A stretch of DNA of 47,682 nucleotides from CANHEE01 sp043777755 (GTDB taxonomy: Bacteria; Bacteroidota; Bacteroidia; Chitinophagales; Saprospiraceae). The stretch spans positions 1-47,682 of the forward strand of contig JAYWHK010000282.1 in NCBI GenBank assembly GCA_043777755.1. The letters run 5' to 3'. Position numbers and translations under genes: made by a program. This document shows positions 32,409 through 41,915 of the stretch, piece by piece. The notes beneath the pieces are model-generated. The model ran no database searches and had not been told where the DNA came from. It worked only from the letters and a program-made list of their open reading frames with translations. Every line of letters begins with the position of its first letter. Position 1 is the first letter of the stretch.

Positions 32409-33992
32409 CTATTTCAAACTCTCCAAGGCTTTTTCAATCATTCTGTCGTTACGGGCAAAGGCTTTGTACTGCGTTTCATCAGAAAAAAGAATTCGTCCGA
32501 TACGTGCTTTGAGAAGTGTAGAAAAACTATCTTTATAAATACTTATTTTATTTCTATCTGTTTTAGCATTATGTTTTTCAGCATACTGAATGAACGCTGC
32601 AAAAATCTTTTCGTCAAGTGCGCCATTCAAAAAAGTATTTTCGTCAGTACTAAAACTTGATTTGTTATTTTTGACATAATCAATGGTAAATTGGCTCACT
32701 TGATTTCTCAATTTGGCAAAATCTTCGTCTGCTTGAAAGCTCTCTATCGGCACAAAAATATCAGGTGTAATTCCACCACCGCCACGAACCAACCGACCTG
32801 ACGCAGTGTAAAATTTTGACGTATCTTTTCCTTTATTTTTTTCAAAATCAACTAATTCGCCATTTTTTAGGCGATTCTCAACATCGTTATCGTAATCTTT
32901 GTTGTTTTTGTAAGGTTTTTGGATGCAGCGACCAGACGGAATATAATACTGAGCCACCGTCAATCGGAGCGCAGAACCATCTGAAAGCGGGTATTGTTCT
33001 TGCACCAAACCTTTTCCGTAAGTTCTTCTCCCAATCACCGTTGCCCTATCCCAATCTTGCAATGCGCCAGCGACAATTTCACTTGCTGATGCGGAACTCT
33101 CGTCCACCAAAACAGCAATTTTACCAATGTTATAAAATGCTTGTCCGCTTGTTTTGTACTCTTGTTTTGGAGAATTTAAGCCTTCCATATAGACCAACAT
33201 TTTCTCTTTTTCTTTAAAAAATTGGTTTAAAATATCGACTGATTTTTGAACATAACCGCCAGGATTGCCACGCAAATCTATCACCAAATCTTGCATTTTG
33301 TTTTTTTCTACCAAAAAATCCAATTTTTCCATGAATTCTTTGTAGGTTTTTTCCGCAAAACGATTGACCTTGATATAACCCGTTTTTTCGTCTAACATAA
33401 AACCCGCATCGACACTTCTATTGGGAATTTCGTCACGAGTAACCGTCATATTGAGCAATTGAGTTCCTCTTTTGACCGCCAAATGTACCTGAGTCCCTTT
33501 TGCGCCACGCAGTTTTTTAATTAACCTATCTGTTGTAATTTTTACGCCAGCAATAGAACTGTCTTCGATAGCCACAATTTTATCACCTGACATAATGCCC
33601 GCTTGTTCGGAAGGGCCTCCTGGCAAAGCAGATACGACATTCATGGTATCCTCTGTGACAATATATTCGACACCAATACCTTCAAAATCACCGTCCATTT
33701 GGTCATTGACCAATGTGATTTCTTCAGCAGAAATATAAGAGGAATGAGGGTCTAATTTTTGAAGTAGGTTGTCAATCGTGCCACCCAAAAGTTCGTCTTG
33801 ATTGACTTTATCCAAGTAACGAGCGTTGATATAGCGCATTACTTCGTCTAATTTATTTTGAATATGAGAAGAACTCGAGCTGGTATCGCCCAAAATATGG
33901 GGCGCACGCTGCCCTATTTTGACACCTAAATAAATGCCCATAGAAAAAGTAATTGCCAGTAGTAATGGCGTCCAATTGCGTTCTGTCATCAT
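32409..33992 (-). CDS. C-terminal processing peptidase (S41, CtpA-like)
   Basis: The protein of about 527 residues from MMTERNWTPLLLA has an N-terminal membrane anchor and a PDZ domain (about 90-180, GIGVEYIVTEDTMNVVSALP). The S41 protease core has VDESSASASEIVAG with the catalytic Ser and GRRTYGKGLVQ with the Lys. Such periplasmic proteases trim the C-termini of envelope proteins. The longest frame starts at 34139, but its first 49 codons cross the divergent Lrp gene's promoter region and read as non-protein. A TAAATTTG box at 34022-34029 supports the start at 33992. Confidence 0.9.
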   Translation of the reverse strand: MMTERNWTPLLLAITFSMGIYLGVKIGQRAPHILGDTSSSSSHIQNKLDEVMRYINARYLDKVNQDELLGGTIDNLLQKLDPHSSYISAEEITLVNDQMDGDFEGIGVEYIVTEDTMNVVSALPGGPSEQAGIMSGDKIVAIEDSSIAGVKITTDRLIKKLRGAKGTQVHLAVKRGTQLLNMTVTRDEIPNRSVDAGFMLDEKTGYIKVNRFAEKTYKEFMEKLDFLVEKNKMQDLVIDLRGNPGGYVQKSVDILNQFFKEKEKMLVYMEGLNSPKQEYKTSGQAFYNIGKIAVLVDESSASASEIVAGALQDWDRATVIGRRTYGKGLVQEQYPLSDGSALRLTVAQYYIPSGRCIQKPYKNNKDYDNDVENRLKNGELVDFEKNKGKDTSKFYTASGRLVRGGGGITPDIFVPIESFQADEDFAKLRNQVSQFTIDYVKNNKSSFSTDENTFLNGALDEKIFAAFIQYAEKHNAKTDRNKISIYKDSFSTLLKARIGRILFSDETQYKAFARNDRMIEKALESLK

Positions 33993-34021
33993 AGTATAAA
34001 ACCAATTTAGGCGAATAAAAT

Positions 34022-34072
34022 GCAAATTTATTAAAAAAAAGTTAGTATTTTTAAAAAAAATGTTTATTTTTG
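34022..34072. promoter_or_regulatory. Divergent -7 boxes of the protease and Lrp genes
   Basis: The minus strand has TAAATTTG (34022-34029) and the plus strand TATTTTTG (34065-34072), so the two genes are driven from back-to-back promoters in a 140-bp gap. The starts used here (33992 and 34133) lie downstream of these boxes. Confidence 0.6.
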
Positions 34073-34132
34073 TACAAAAATTATAATTTTCATAATTGAA
34101 AAATGGCATTTGTCCGCCTTCCAACCACGATA

Positions 34133-34612
34133 ATGACAAACAAAAACATAGATATTGATCAAGTTGATCGTCAGATTCTTTCTATTTTGATGAAAGATGC
34201 CAATACAGCTTACACCGAAATTGCGAAGCAAATCCATGTTTCGGGCGGAACTGTTCATGTTCGCATGAAAAAATTAGAACAAATGGGCATCGTAAAAGGT
34301 TCAAGCCTAACAATAGATTACACCGAATTGGGTTACGACATTACCGCTTTTTTGGGTATTTACTTGGATAAAAGCTCTTTGTACGATGAAGTTTCAAAGG
34401 CTTTGGCTAATATTCCTGAAATTGTTGGCGCAAATTATACCACTGGCGCATACTCTATTTTCGCCAAGATTGTTTGCCGTGACACCAATCACCTCCGTGA
34501 CGTTTTGCACGATAAAATCCAAAAAATTGGCGGTATTCAGCGTACCGAAACGTTTATTTCTTTGGAAGAAAGTATTAATCGCCCAATAGATTTGTCATCG
34601 GGATATGAGTAA
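34133..34612 (+). CDS. Lrp/AsnC-family transcriptional regulator
   Basis: The protein of about 159 residues starts MTNKNIDIDQVDRQILSILM, the normal N-terminus of the family, so I prefer the ATG at 34133 to that at 34103. The helix-turn-helix contains TAYTEIAKQIHVSGGTVHVR and the effector-binding RAM domain follows (about 65-145, VGANYTTGAYSIFAKIVCRD). Family members sense amino acids and switch gene expression as octamers. The effector is unknown. The gene is divergent from the CtpA gene. Confidence 0.9.
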   Translation: MTNKNIDIDQVDRQILSILMKDANTAYTEIAKQIHVSGGTVHVRMKKLEQMGIVKGSSLTIDYTELGYDITAFLGIYLDKSSLYDEVSKALANIPEIVGANYTTGAYSIFAKIVCRDTNHLRDVLHDKIQKIGGIQRTETFISLEESINRPIDLSSGYE

Positions 34613-34615
34613 TTG

Positions 34616-34745
34616 TTAGAAGGTTAGAAGGTTGCCATCATAACGTTGCCTTTTGTTAGAATGTTAAATTGTTGCTATTCGTTTGGCAGACTCGTAAGCT
34701 GAATACCACGTTGGCAACAATTTAACAATCCAACATTCTAACTTT
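34616..34745. repeat. Inverted short-word repeat (GTTAGAAG/GTTAAATT words)
   Basis: Eight-nt GTTAGAAG, GTTAGAAT and GTTAAATT units in the left half face their inverse (AACAATTTAACAATCC..AAC) in the right half. The right half contains one extra unit compared with the left. It separates the Lrp gene from the convergent sugar isomerase-like gene and may stop both transcripts. Confidence 0.7.
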
Positions 34746-34746
34746 T

Positions 34747-35634
34747 TTACGCTTTCAATAATTTTCTCAAATTCTTGTAACAAACTTTCACATCATCAAC
34801 AGAAGATTTTTCATAATTTTCCAACTCGCAGATGTAATATTTAACGCCACCTTTACGAGCATTCGCAATAATATTTTCAAAATCAACAACACCATTTCCG
34901 ATAATGGTCGTACATTCTTCTCTTTCCGTATCAGCCAACATATCTTTCATGTGCAACAATTCAAAACGACCAGGATGTTTTTTAAACCAATCGACAGGAT
35001 TATTCTTGGCATAAGTTGCCCAGCAAACATCTAATTCCATGGTCACCAACGCTGGGTCAGTTCCTTTCAACAACATATCGTACATGAGTTCGTCACCAAT
35101 CTTTTCAAACTCAAACCAGTGGTTGTGGTAGCCAAAACGAATATTTTGCGTTTTACAATATGCACCAGCTGCATTCAACATTTCGACAAAACCTTTGTAC
35201 GTATCTTTGTTGATGCGGTCTTTTTCGTCTGTCCAAGGACTAATCAAGTAGCGTTGTCCTAATTTCAAGGAATCTTCCACCACTTTTTTGAACTCGTCAG
35301 TAACCATTTTGGTTTTTGCATCGTAGTGCGCTGATTTAAAAACAAAATGCCCAGAAGGAGCTTTCATTTCCCAATCTTTGAGCAACGTACGGAAAGCCTT
35401 GGCATTTTTGCCAAACCAAGCACCATTTTCGTAGCCAAAAACCTCAACATAATTAAAACCAGCCTTGGCGATAGCTTTGATTGTACCATCAAAATCGTCT
35501 TTAAGCGCATCTCTAACGCTCCAAAGTTGAAGTCCGATTGGTTTTTCTTCCTTACCAAAAGCAAGATTTGGAATAATTGCAGCACCTGCCGCAAGTTTGA
35601 CGGTATCTTGTAAAAAAGAACGACGTGTTTGCAT
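34747..35634 (-). CDS. Sugar phosphate isomerase/epimerase-like TIM-barrel protein (Tat-exported)
   Basis: The 295-residue protein has a twin-arginine signal peptide (TRRSFLQDTVKLAAGAAIIP). A xylose-isomerase-like TIM barrel follows, with GLQLWSVRDALKDDFDGTI, EVFGYENG, GYHNHWFEFE and the acidic ME-L-DVCWATYAK. The family includes epimerases and isomerases; many Bacteroidota members of this group are secreted and of unknown substrate. Tat export suggests folding and metal loading in the cytoplasm. The gene is monocistronic and lies between two repeat-rich intergenic spaces. Confidence 0.85.
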   Translation of the reverse strand: MQTRRSFLQDTVKLAAGAAIIPNLAFGKEEKPIGLQLWSVRDALKDDFDGTIKAIAKAGFNYVEVFGYENGAWFGKNAKAFRTLLKDWEMKAPSGHFVFKSAHYDAKTKMVTDEFKKVVEDSLKLGQRYLISPWTDEKDRINKDTYKGFVEMLNAAGAYCKTQNIRFGYHNHWFEFEKIGDELMYDMLLKGTDPALVTMELDVCWATYAKNNPVDWFKKHPGRFELLHMKDMLADTEREECTTIIGNGVVDFENIIANARKGGVKYYICELENYEKSSVDDVKVCYKNLRKLLKA

Positions 35635-35671
35635 AATATTTTTATTTGTAAAATTTTATAAAAAAGTAATT

Positions 35672-37318
35672 TTATTTAATACAATTCATTAAATTTGAGA
35701 AAAAATCCAAATCGTAAATTGGGTAATCGTCAGTTCCTGTACCCCAAAGAACACGAATCTGATCCACTTCTCCATTGAATAATTTTTTATCCTGAGTTTC
35801 AGTCAATGCAATTACGGCTTTATAAGATGTTGTTTTTTTCAAAAAATCCACTTGACCTCTATCTGTTTTAGAATTAAACAAAGGCATCTGTTCGCCATCT
35901 AAAAAACGAAGTGTAACCACAAAGTCTTTTTCCAAAACACCATAGGTATTTTGCACATTATCAGAATTAAATAAAAAATAAAAAGTCAAATATTTAAAAC
36001 CTTTATCTGTTCGAGAACCCGAAACGGAGCAAGTCAAAAAGTCATTTTTTTCATAAAATTTGAGCATCAAATCGTCTGTGTGTTGAAATAAAACATCTTT
36101 TCGAGTTTCTTTTCGTTTGATTTTTGTGAACTCATCTAAGCCGTCAAACTCAATCACACAAGGCGGATACGGAGGATTCAGCATTACATCTTGTTCCGCT
36201 TTGAGTTTTAGAACAGGCTTTACATCTGTTTTCTTATCGTCGGACTTCGCAATTTTTGATTTCTCTTCTTTCTCATTCTCCACTTTCTTACTCTCTTTTT
36301 TCTTTTTTTCTTCTTTTTCACTTTCTTTTTTTCTTACTTTTTCACGCTCTTCTTTTAGTGCTTTATCACTTTCCTTTTTCTTCTTTTTTTCTTCTTTAGC
36401 AGCCTCTTGCGCCAACTCATCTTCACTTATGTCCTCATCTTCACTTTCTTTTTTCTTACTGTCTTTTTTCTTACTCTCTTTTTTCTTTTTTTCCTCCTTA
36501 GCTACTTTTTGTGCCAATTCCGATTCTCTTTTTTCTTCATCGTCACTTTCTACTTTCTTGCTCTCTACTTTCTTACTTTCCTCTTTTCTCACTTTCTCAC
36601 TCTCCTCTTTCTCACTCTCCGCTTTCTCCTCTACCCTATTTGCAATAACAATCACAGGTTTTGGCTCTTCCAAACGGTATTCTTGGAAATTAGAAATGTC
36701 CAGACCAGCTTGAAAAAGGTCTTTTCGAGCGTCACGAGCGTCACGCAAAGCAACTGTAAATGCCTTTTTTGAGTCTTTTTCTTTGTCTTTGTCTTCTTCA
36801 AAAAACTTTTTGAGTTTTTCAGCCTCTTTAGACTCTTTTTTTCTACTATTATCGGCTAAGAATTTTTTGTAATTATACTCTGATTTCATGCGTTTATTCA
36901 TCGCTTCGTCAGCCAATTTGCCTTTTATTTGCTCATTGTCAAAAAATTTTTTAGATTTTTGAAGTAATTTATCATTATTTTTTTCTTTTTTTTCAGCCAA
37001 TACTTGAGCTTCTTTTTCTTTTTTTAGGCGTAATTTGTCACTCTCCTCTTCTTTACTCTCCAACTTTCCTACTTTCTTACTTTCAACCTCTTTCTTACTT
37101 TCCAACTTTCCAACTTTCTTCTTCTCCTTTTCTTTTTTCAAAAAATCTTTCATCAACGTTTTGTGCGTTGGATTTTTGTCATCAAAATCTTCATACGAAC
37201 CATCAGGCATCAAAACAATAAAATCGCCATTGGCATTTTTATCCATCGTTTGAGCAAAAGCATTAGGCAAAAAAAATAAAAAAATAAAAAAATAAACTAA
37301 AATCTGTACTACTTTCAT
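35672..37318 (-). CDS. K/E/S-rich exported protein with a conserved C-terminal domain
   Basis: The 548-residue protein has a signal peptide (residues 1-22). A short segment (MDKNANGDFIVLMPDGSYED) is followed by a very long charged region of about 340 residues made of K, E, S and V. The last 160 residues form a folded domain (PPYPPCVIEFDGLDEFT, LTFYFLFNSDNVQNTYG, VVTLRFLDGEQMPLFNS) that I do not recognise. The charged part is encoded by short-word DNA repeats (36543-36633 and 37046-37120, plus-strand ACTTTCTY words). The 8-nt words give an 8-residue pattern such as KVGKLESK, consistent with an extended or coiled helix. The region may vary in length between strains. Confidence 0.7.
   Translation of the reverse strand: MKVVQILVYFFIFLFFLPNAFAQTMDKNANGDFIVLMPDGSYEDFDDKNPTHKTLMKDFLKKEKEKKKVGKLESKKEVESKKVGKLESKEEESDKLRLKKEKEAQVLAEKKEKNNDKLLQKSKKFFDNEQIKGKLADEAMNKRMKSEYNYKKFLADNSRKKESKEAEKLKKFFEEDKDKEKDSKKAFTVALRDARDARKDLFQAGLDISNFQEYRLEEPKPVIVIANRVEEKAESEKEESEKVRKEESKKVESKKVESDDEEKRESELAQKVAKEEKKKKESKKKDSKKKESEDEDISEDELAQEAAKEEKKKKKESDKALKEEREKVRKKESEKEEKKKKESKKVENEKEEKSKIAKSDDKKTDVKPVLKLKAEQDVMLNPPYPPCVIEFDGLDEFTKIKRKETRKDVLFQHTDDLMLKFYEKNDFLTCSVSGSRTDKGFKYLTFYFLFNSDNVQNTYGVLEKDFVVTLRFLDGEQMPLFNSKTDRGQVDFLKKTTSYKAVIALTETQDKKLFNGEVDQIRVLWGTGTDDYPIYDLDFFSNLMNCIK
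36543..37120. repeat. Short-word DNA repeats inside the K/E/S-rich gene
   Basis: Two clusters, 36543-36633 (ACTTTCTC and ACTCTCCT words) and 37046-37120 (ACTTTCCA, ACTTTCTT words), repeat with 7-8 nt spacing on the plus strand. The resulting protein is periodic in K/E/S. The words are of the same type as those in intergenic repeats elsewhere, but here inside coding sequence. Confidence 0.65.
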
Positions 37319-37347
37319 TGTATAAAAACTAATTTTTTTTAGGTAAA

Positions 37348-37380
37348 AAACCCCGTAGGCGTTTTCATCCTACGAGGTTT
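37348..37380 (-). terminator. Terminator of yidC
   Basis: Arms of 12 bp (AAACCCCGTAGG against CCTACGAGGTTT) have one mismatch. The hairpin lies downstream of the yidC stop on the minus strand and is followed there by TTTACC and A/T-rich DNA. Confidence 0.7.
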
Positions 37381-37423
37381 GTTGCAAAAGTAATATATAT
37401 TATTGATATGATAAAAAAATAAA

Positions 37424-39301
37424 TTATTTTTTCTTACCTTTTTCTTTCTCTTCCTGCATTTTTTGCGCCATTTGAGTCGCTTCTTGCAATTTGCTCATAA
37501 AACCTGCTTTCTTCGGAGCAGCTTTTGCCGTTTCGAGTTCTACCAAAATCTTATCTTGATTAATCACATAATTTCTTGTGATAATTGTCTGAGCGATGTT
37601 CAATAAATTACTGAAAACCAAGTAACAAGTCAAACCAGACGCATACGTATTAAACGCAAACATGAACATCACAGGCATGACGTACTGCATATATTTCATG
37701 TAAGGTTGCGCTGAAAAATCCGTATCTTTTGTACTATAATAAGTATAAACCAAGGTAGAGAATACCCAAAGCAAGGTAAATAAACTGATGTGACTACCAA
37801 AAAGTGGAATATCAAAAGGCAGTAAAAGCCACGCATCGTAACTCGTCAAGTCTTTTGCCCAAAGGAAAGGTTGTTGTCTAAACTCAATCGAGGCTGGAAA
37901 AAAACGATACAAGGCAATCCAAATCGGCATTTGTAAGAGCATCGGCATACAGCCTCCCAAAGGATTTACGCCATATTCTCCGTACAATTTCATTGTTTCC
38001 GCTTGGATTTTTTGTTGGTCTTCGCCGAATTTTGCACGCATTTTGTCCAAACGAGGTTTCAAAGCCGCCATTTTTGCCTGAGAATACAACATTTTGTAGG
38101 TCAAAGGATACAAAACAGCTTTTACAATCAGCGTCAAAAGCAAAATCACCAAACCTTTCAAACCTATCAAACTGGATAAGAAATTGAAAATTGGGCGAAC
38201 TATCCAGCGGTTAATTGAGCCAAAAAAGCTCTTTCCAAAAGGTATAATCTCTTGTAATTCAACCTTATACGCTTGTAGTCGTTCAAATTCGTTTGGTCCG
38301 ATGTACATTTTCATAGCGAAAGTTTCGTCAGAACTGTGTCCAAACGGTACACCAATTTTGCTGTATAATTTTTTCAAATCAGGATTGCGGTCATCGAACA
38401 TTTGTGTTGCCATTTGCGCATCTGTAAAAGGGGCATTGGTAGCAATCAATGAACTATTGAAAAACTGATTTGAATTAGAAATCCAACGAACAGGCTCTTC
38501 TTTGCTCAAATTATCGTCTTTTTGACAGTTGCAATAATCCGCAGAACCATCAGCCGTTTTGAAATAAACAGATGAATAATTGCGCTCATATTGTTGGCTA
38601 CGCTCTAATTTGTCCAAATAATTCTCCCACTGAAGCGAGATTTTATTTTGCGATGCGTCCAATACTTGTTGCAAACCATTACAACGAACACTGTAATCCA
38701 AGCCATAAGTGTCTGTCAAAGTATATTTTTGTTCAAAAAAACGTCCATTTCCGGCATCTGCACGGAACGTAACAGTGTTGTTATTTTTTTCAGAAGAAAA
38801 ATACAAATCAGAAGAGTAAAGATTTCCAACGCCTTGAACAGGCAAAATATATTCAAACTTATTTTTCGCATCTTCCATCAAAAATAAAGGTGCAAAAATA
38901 TCTTGGTGTTTTTCGTTCTCGTTGCTCTTTGTGAATTTTTTTAATTGAGCTGATTTGATACGACCACCTTTACTTGAAAAAGTAATTCTAATGTCTTCAT
39001 TTTCAAGTACTTCTAACTTTTCAGTACCAACTGCTGCTGGCGCAAAAGCACCGAATTTAGAGGCATATTGTTTCCATAAAGTAGTGTCGTTTGGAGCATT
39101 GGCAGGTGAGATTTGTTGCTGTGCAGGTTGATTTTGTTGCGCAACAGCGGTGCTGTCTGTCCTTTTTTGAACCAACGCCAAAGAATCGTGAACGTATTTT
39201 TTACGGTCTAATTCTGCTTGAGAAGGCGTATTCATTTGCGCCCAAACCATTAGTAAAATAAAAATCAAAATAAAACCAATGGTTGATTGTCTATCCATCA
39301 T
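37424..39301 (-). CDS. yidC: Membrane protein insertase YidC
   Basis: The 625-residue protein has an N-terminal helix (TIGFILIFILLMVWAQM) and a periplasmic domain (about 60-350). The YidC/Oxa1 core with five helices follows (LIGLKGLVILLLTLIVKAVL, YPLTYKMLYSQAKMAALKP, NPLGGCMPMLLQMPIWIALY). The C-terminal tail is basic (KEKGKKK). It inserts membrane proteins alone or with SecYEG. The start codon could be either of two adjacent Met residues. Flanking genes (K/E/S-rich protein, T9SS protein) have no known link to it; the usual neighbours rnpA/rpmH are not here. Confidence 0.93.
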   Translation of the reverse strand: MMDRQSTIGFILIFILLMVWAQMNTPSQAELDRKKYVHDSLALVQKRTDSTAVAQQNQPAQQQISPANAPNDTTLWKQYASKFGAFAPAAVGTEKLEVLENEDIRITFSSKGGRIKSAQLKKFTKSNENEKHQDIFAPLFLMEDAKNKFEYILPVQGVGNLYSSDLYFSSEKNNNTVTFRADAGNGRFFEQKYTLTDTYGLDYSVRCNGLQQVLDASQNKISLQWENYLDKLERSQQYERNYSSVYFKTADGSADYCNCQKDDNLSKEEPVRWISNSNQFFNSSLIATNAPFTDAQMATQMFDDRNPDLKKLYSKIGVPFGHSSDETFAMKMYIGPNEFERLQAYKVELQEIIPFGKSFFGSINRWIVRPIFNFLSSLIGLKGLVILLLTLIVKAVLYPLTYKMLYSQAKMAALKPRLDKMRAKFGEDQQKIQAETMKLYGEYGVNPLGGCMPMLLQMPIWIALYRFFPASIEFRQQPFLWAKDLTSYDAWLLLPFDIPLFGSHISLFTLLWVFSTLVYTYYSTKDTDFSAQPYMKYMQYVMPVMFMFAFNTYASGLTCYLVFSNLLNIAQTIITRNYVINQDKILVELETAKAAPKKAGFMSKLQEATQMAQKMQEEKEKGKKK

Positions 39302-39399
39302 AAGTATGTAAAAATTTTTGTTTTTTTAAATAACTCGCAAATTTCGTTATTTTTTCTGATTGAATTAAATTTTTTTGAAAAAACTTAGAAAAAAAAGAA

Positions 39400-39436
39400 A
39401 AAATGTGCTGCAACATAAAAGTTACAGCACATTTTT
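39400..39436 (-). terminator. Terminator of the 39507-41498 gene
   Basis: AAAATGTGCTG and CAGCACATTTT form an 11-bp stem with a 14-nt loop, followed on the minus strand by TTTTTTCTTTTTTTT. It lies 70 bp behind the stop of the T9SS gene and just in front of the yidC leader. Confidence 0.8.
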
Positions 39437-39506
39437 GAAGACGCATGAAAATCGTTTTGATTGTATTTTAATGTTAAAATCTCACGTTGGCTGCCATTCC
39501 AAATCT

Positions 39507-41498
39507 TTATTGTTTTACAAAACGTTGTGTCAAATTTGTTACGCCATTGTTCATAGTTAAAAAATAAGAACCAACGCTCAAATTTGAAGTATTTATTTCT
39601 GCACTATTCATACCTTTTTCAGAAGGAATACTTTGAGTAAAAATAATTTTTCCAAAAATATCTAAGATTTTAATTTTTACATCAGATGACGCATTATTTT
39701 CAAAATTAACAGTCAAATCGCCAAAAGTTGGGTTTGGTGAAATGCTCGAAATATGGAAACGCCCAGTCTGACGTTGAACAGAAATCACTTTTGACACTTG
39801 CTCACGACCATCATTGTCCACGTTTTTCAAACGATAATAAGTGACAGCAAAAGGAGAATTGTCTTTCATTTCGTAGCGTTTTGATGGATTTGGAAGGCAA
39901 ATATCTAATACCGTCCAATCTTTGCTATTTTCTGATTTTTCAATAGCAAAATTACGGACGTTTTGCTCAACAGCAGTTTCCCAAGAGATAAGGTTGGAGA
40001 AACCGTTGTTTTTAGCAGAAAAATGAACCAATGAAATTGGCAATACAGAACTACCACCTCCAACAATAAAAGGCGAAAATGCGTCAATTCCAGTAGCGGT
40101 CATGATGTATGGACCAGTTCCAGTAATAGAGGAAGGATATTTTTTATCCCAAATAGTGCCGTTGTGGTGTCCAATTTCGCCAGTTGTTGCTACATAATCA
40201 AAAGCTGCACCCATGTCACCAGCTGCATTATACTGAATAGACATGATTACATTGCTGCCGCCTGCAACAGTTTCATTGATATTCCAAATTTTATTGGCAG
40301 CTTTTGTAGGGTCTAAAAGACCAGCTGGAACAGTTGTAGAAATATTGGCAGAAAATACGTCAACAACACCAGCATTTATAATGGTTACGGGCGTATAAGA
40401 TGTTGTACTCACTCCAATCGGGAAAGTAACAGCTGTTGTTCCTACATTTTCAATAGCTAATGCAGCAGTACTTGATGGAGCTATAATATACTTCGAAGCA
40501 TCATATCCTGTAATTGAACCACCTGTTAGTATAGTTAATTTGGAGTTTAACTCCAGCTTACCAGATGTGAACACTAGATTTTTTACCTTAGGTGTTTTAA
40601 AGTTCGTAGAAACCTTTGCTGCTGCCACCGTATTGATAATCATATTTGGTATTGAAGGAACAAGTGCTGTATTAGAAATCTCTGCACCCATTTGAGCCGT
40701 ACCAGAACTTACATTATATTCCAAAGTAGCATTTGCCCCGTAAGTAAAACTTGATGTAATTGATGAAGGATTTGATGATAAAGCTAACCCAGATGGACTA
40801 TTACGAATTAATTTTCCATTAATATTAATAGTACCAGAGAGAAAACTTCCTCTAATTTCCAACGTACCATCAATAGTAACATTCCCACAATATGTACCAG
40901 CAGAAGAGGTTCTTTCTCCTATTCTTCCTATGCCAATCAACGTAGCACCACTTGCAACAGTTATTGTTCCAAATCCATTTGCTCCTGTACCATCAATTCT
41001 AAGATCCCCTGTACAAGTAAATGTACCCGAAACAACAGTTAAATAACCTATTTTAACCACAGTTGAAGCCGTGCCAATAGCACCTAAATCTAATGCGATA
41101 TCAACAGACCAGCCAGCATGAGAACCAGCCCAGTTTGCCCCAAATAAAGCACGCGAAGCTCCAATAAATTTTATTTTACCACCTACTCCAGTAGTTATAA
41201 TACTATTTGTAAAAGCTGTTGATGGTCCTGAAATTGTACCTGAAACAGAAAGTGTATTCACTCCTGTTGCGAGTCTTGTTCCACTTGTACTTTGTAAAGT
41301 TAAATTATTACAAGCTGCATCAGCCGTTAGCGAAACAGTATGTCCTGTTGCAATTGTTACATTATCACCAGCTAAAGGAACAACACCACCAACCCAAGTT
41401 GCAGTCGCACTCCAGTTACCAGTTGTAAAAGAGGTAATGTCAGCTGCATTTGAAACAAATACGCTAATACAAAACAAAAAAATCAAAATCTTTTTCAT
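39507..41498 (-). CDS. T9SS-secreted adhesin-like protein
   Basis: The protein of about 663 residues from MKKILIFLFCISVFVSNAAD has a signal peptide. An N-terminal region follows (ITSFTTGNWSATATWVGGVV) that recurs in Bacteroidota surface proteins, then beta-helix-like repeats with many S/T/G residues. A middle segment contains LPISLVHFSAKN and ISWETAVEQNVRNFAIEKSE, and the T9SS type A sorting domain ends the chain (ISPNPTFGDLTVNF). The longer frame to 41609 adds 37 residues with no signal peptide, so I chose 41498. A full promoter (41618-41647) lies upstream. The C-terminal 180 residues are paralogous to those of 42028-46560. Confidence 0.85.
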   Translation of the reverse strand: MKKILIFLFCISVFVSNAADITSFTTGNWSATATWVGGVVPLAGDNVTIATGHTVSLTADAACNNLTLQSTSGTRLATGVNTLSVSGTISGPSTAFTNSIITTGVGGKIKFIGASRALFGANWAGSHAGWSVDIALDLGAIGTASTVVKIGYLTVVSGTFTCTGDLRIDGTGANGFGTITVASGATLIGIGRIGERTSSAGTYCGNVTIDGTLEIRGSFLSGTININGKLIRNSPSGLALSSNPSSITSSFTYGANATLEYNVSSGTAQMGAEISNTALVPSIPNMIINTVAAAKVSTNFKTPKVKNLVFTSGKLELNSKLTILTGGSITGYDASKYIIAPSSTAALAIENVGTTAVTFPIGVSTTSYTPVTIINAGVVDVFSANISTTVPAGLLDPTKAANKIWNINETVAGGSNVIMSIQYNAAGDMGAAFDYVATTGEIGHHNGTIWDKKYPSSITGTGPYIMTATGIDAFSPFIVGGGSSVLPISLVHFSAKNNGFSNLISWETAVEQNVRNFAIEKSENSKDWTVLDICLPNPSKRYEMKDNSPFAVTYYRLKNVDNDGREQVSKVISVQRQTGRFHISSISPNPTFGDLTVNFENNASSDVKIKILDIFGKIIFTQSIPSEKGMNSAEINTSNLSVGSYFLTMNNGVTNLTQRFVKQ

Positions 41499-41617
41499 AC
41501 GTTTTTTTAAATTTAATTGATTAAATAAAATATAGTTTAGAGAATTTTTTGACGTAAAGAAATAGCAATTGTCACAATATTTAAGTTTCATGCGTAAGCA
41601 TTGAGTCAATTGTTAGG

Positions 41618-41648
41618 CAAAGTTAGCCTTATTGCTCAATTAATCAAA
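41618..41648 (-). promoter_or_regulatory. Full Bacteroidota promoter of the 39507-41498 gene
   Basis: On the minus strand, TTTG is followed by 19 bp and TAACTTTG, close to the consensus. Transcription would start at about 41613, leaving a leader of about 115 nt before the ATG at 41498. Confidence 0.75.
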
Positions 41649-41711
41649 ATTTATTTGTGTTATCATGTCACATTTTATTTTTTTTCATAAAAATAAATTA
41701 ACATTTGTTTT

Positions 41712-41770
41712 AAGTAGTCGTAAGTAAATAAGTCATAAGTCTAAAAGTCATAAGTATCTTGATTCTCAAT
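41712..41770. repeat. Short-word array (AGTC words)
   Basis: AAGTAGTCGTAAGTAAATAA, then AAGTCATAAGTC and AAAAGTCATAAGTA repeat with 7-8 nt spacing. It is the same family as at 3186, 5433 and 20125. The rest of 41649-41915 holds only a small CCCG-type hairpin (about 41863-41890) and no ORF. Confidence 0.6.
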
Positions 41771-41915
41771 AGATTACGGAATTTTACAACCCTATTTATT
41801 TAGACATTGCTACTTATAAAAAATCTGACATTCAATTATTTATGTTTTTTTTTACAAAAAAAACCCGCCGAATGTTACTCCGACGGGCTTCTAAACTATA
41901 CTTGTTTAACGCATG

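Noticed and set aside
33993..34139. N-terminal extension of the CtpA-like protease to 34139
   Set aside because: The first 49 codons cover the divergent Lrp promoter and start region, and the sequence before MMTERNW lacks protein-like composition. The -7 box at 34022-34029 lies inside it.
36117..36713. 198-codon plus-strand frame antisense to the K/E/S-rich gene
   Set aside because: It is the mirror of the short-word repeat: the S/F-rich peptide is the complement of K/E/S coding DNA. The minus-strand frame has a signal peptide and a folded C-terminal domain.
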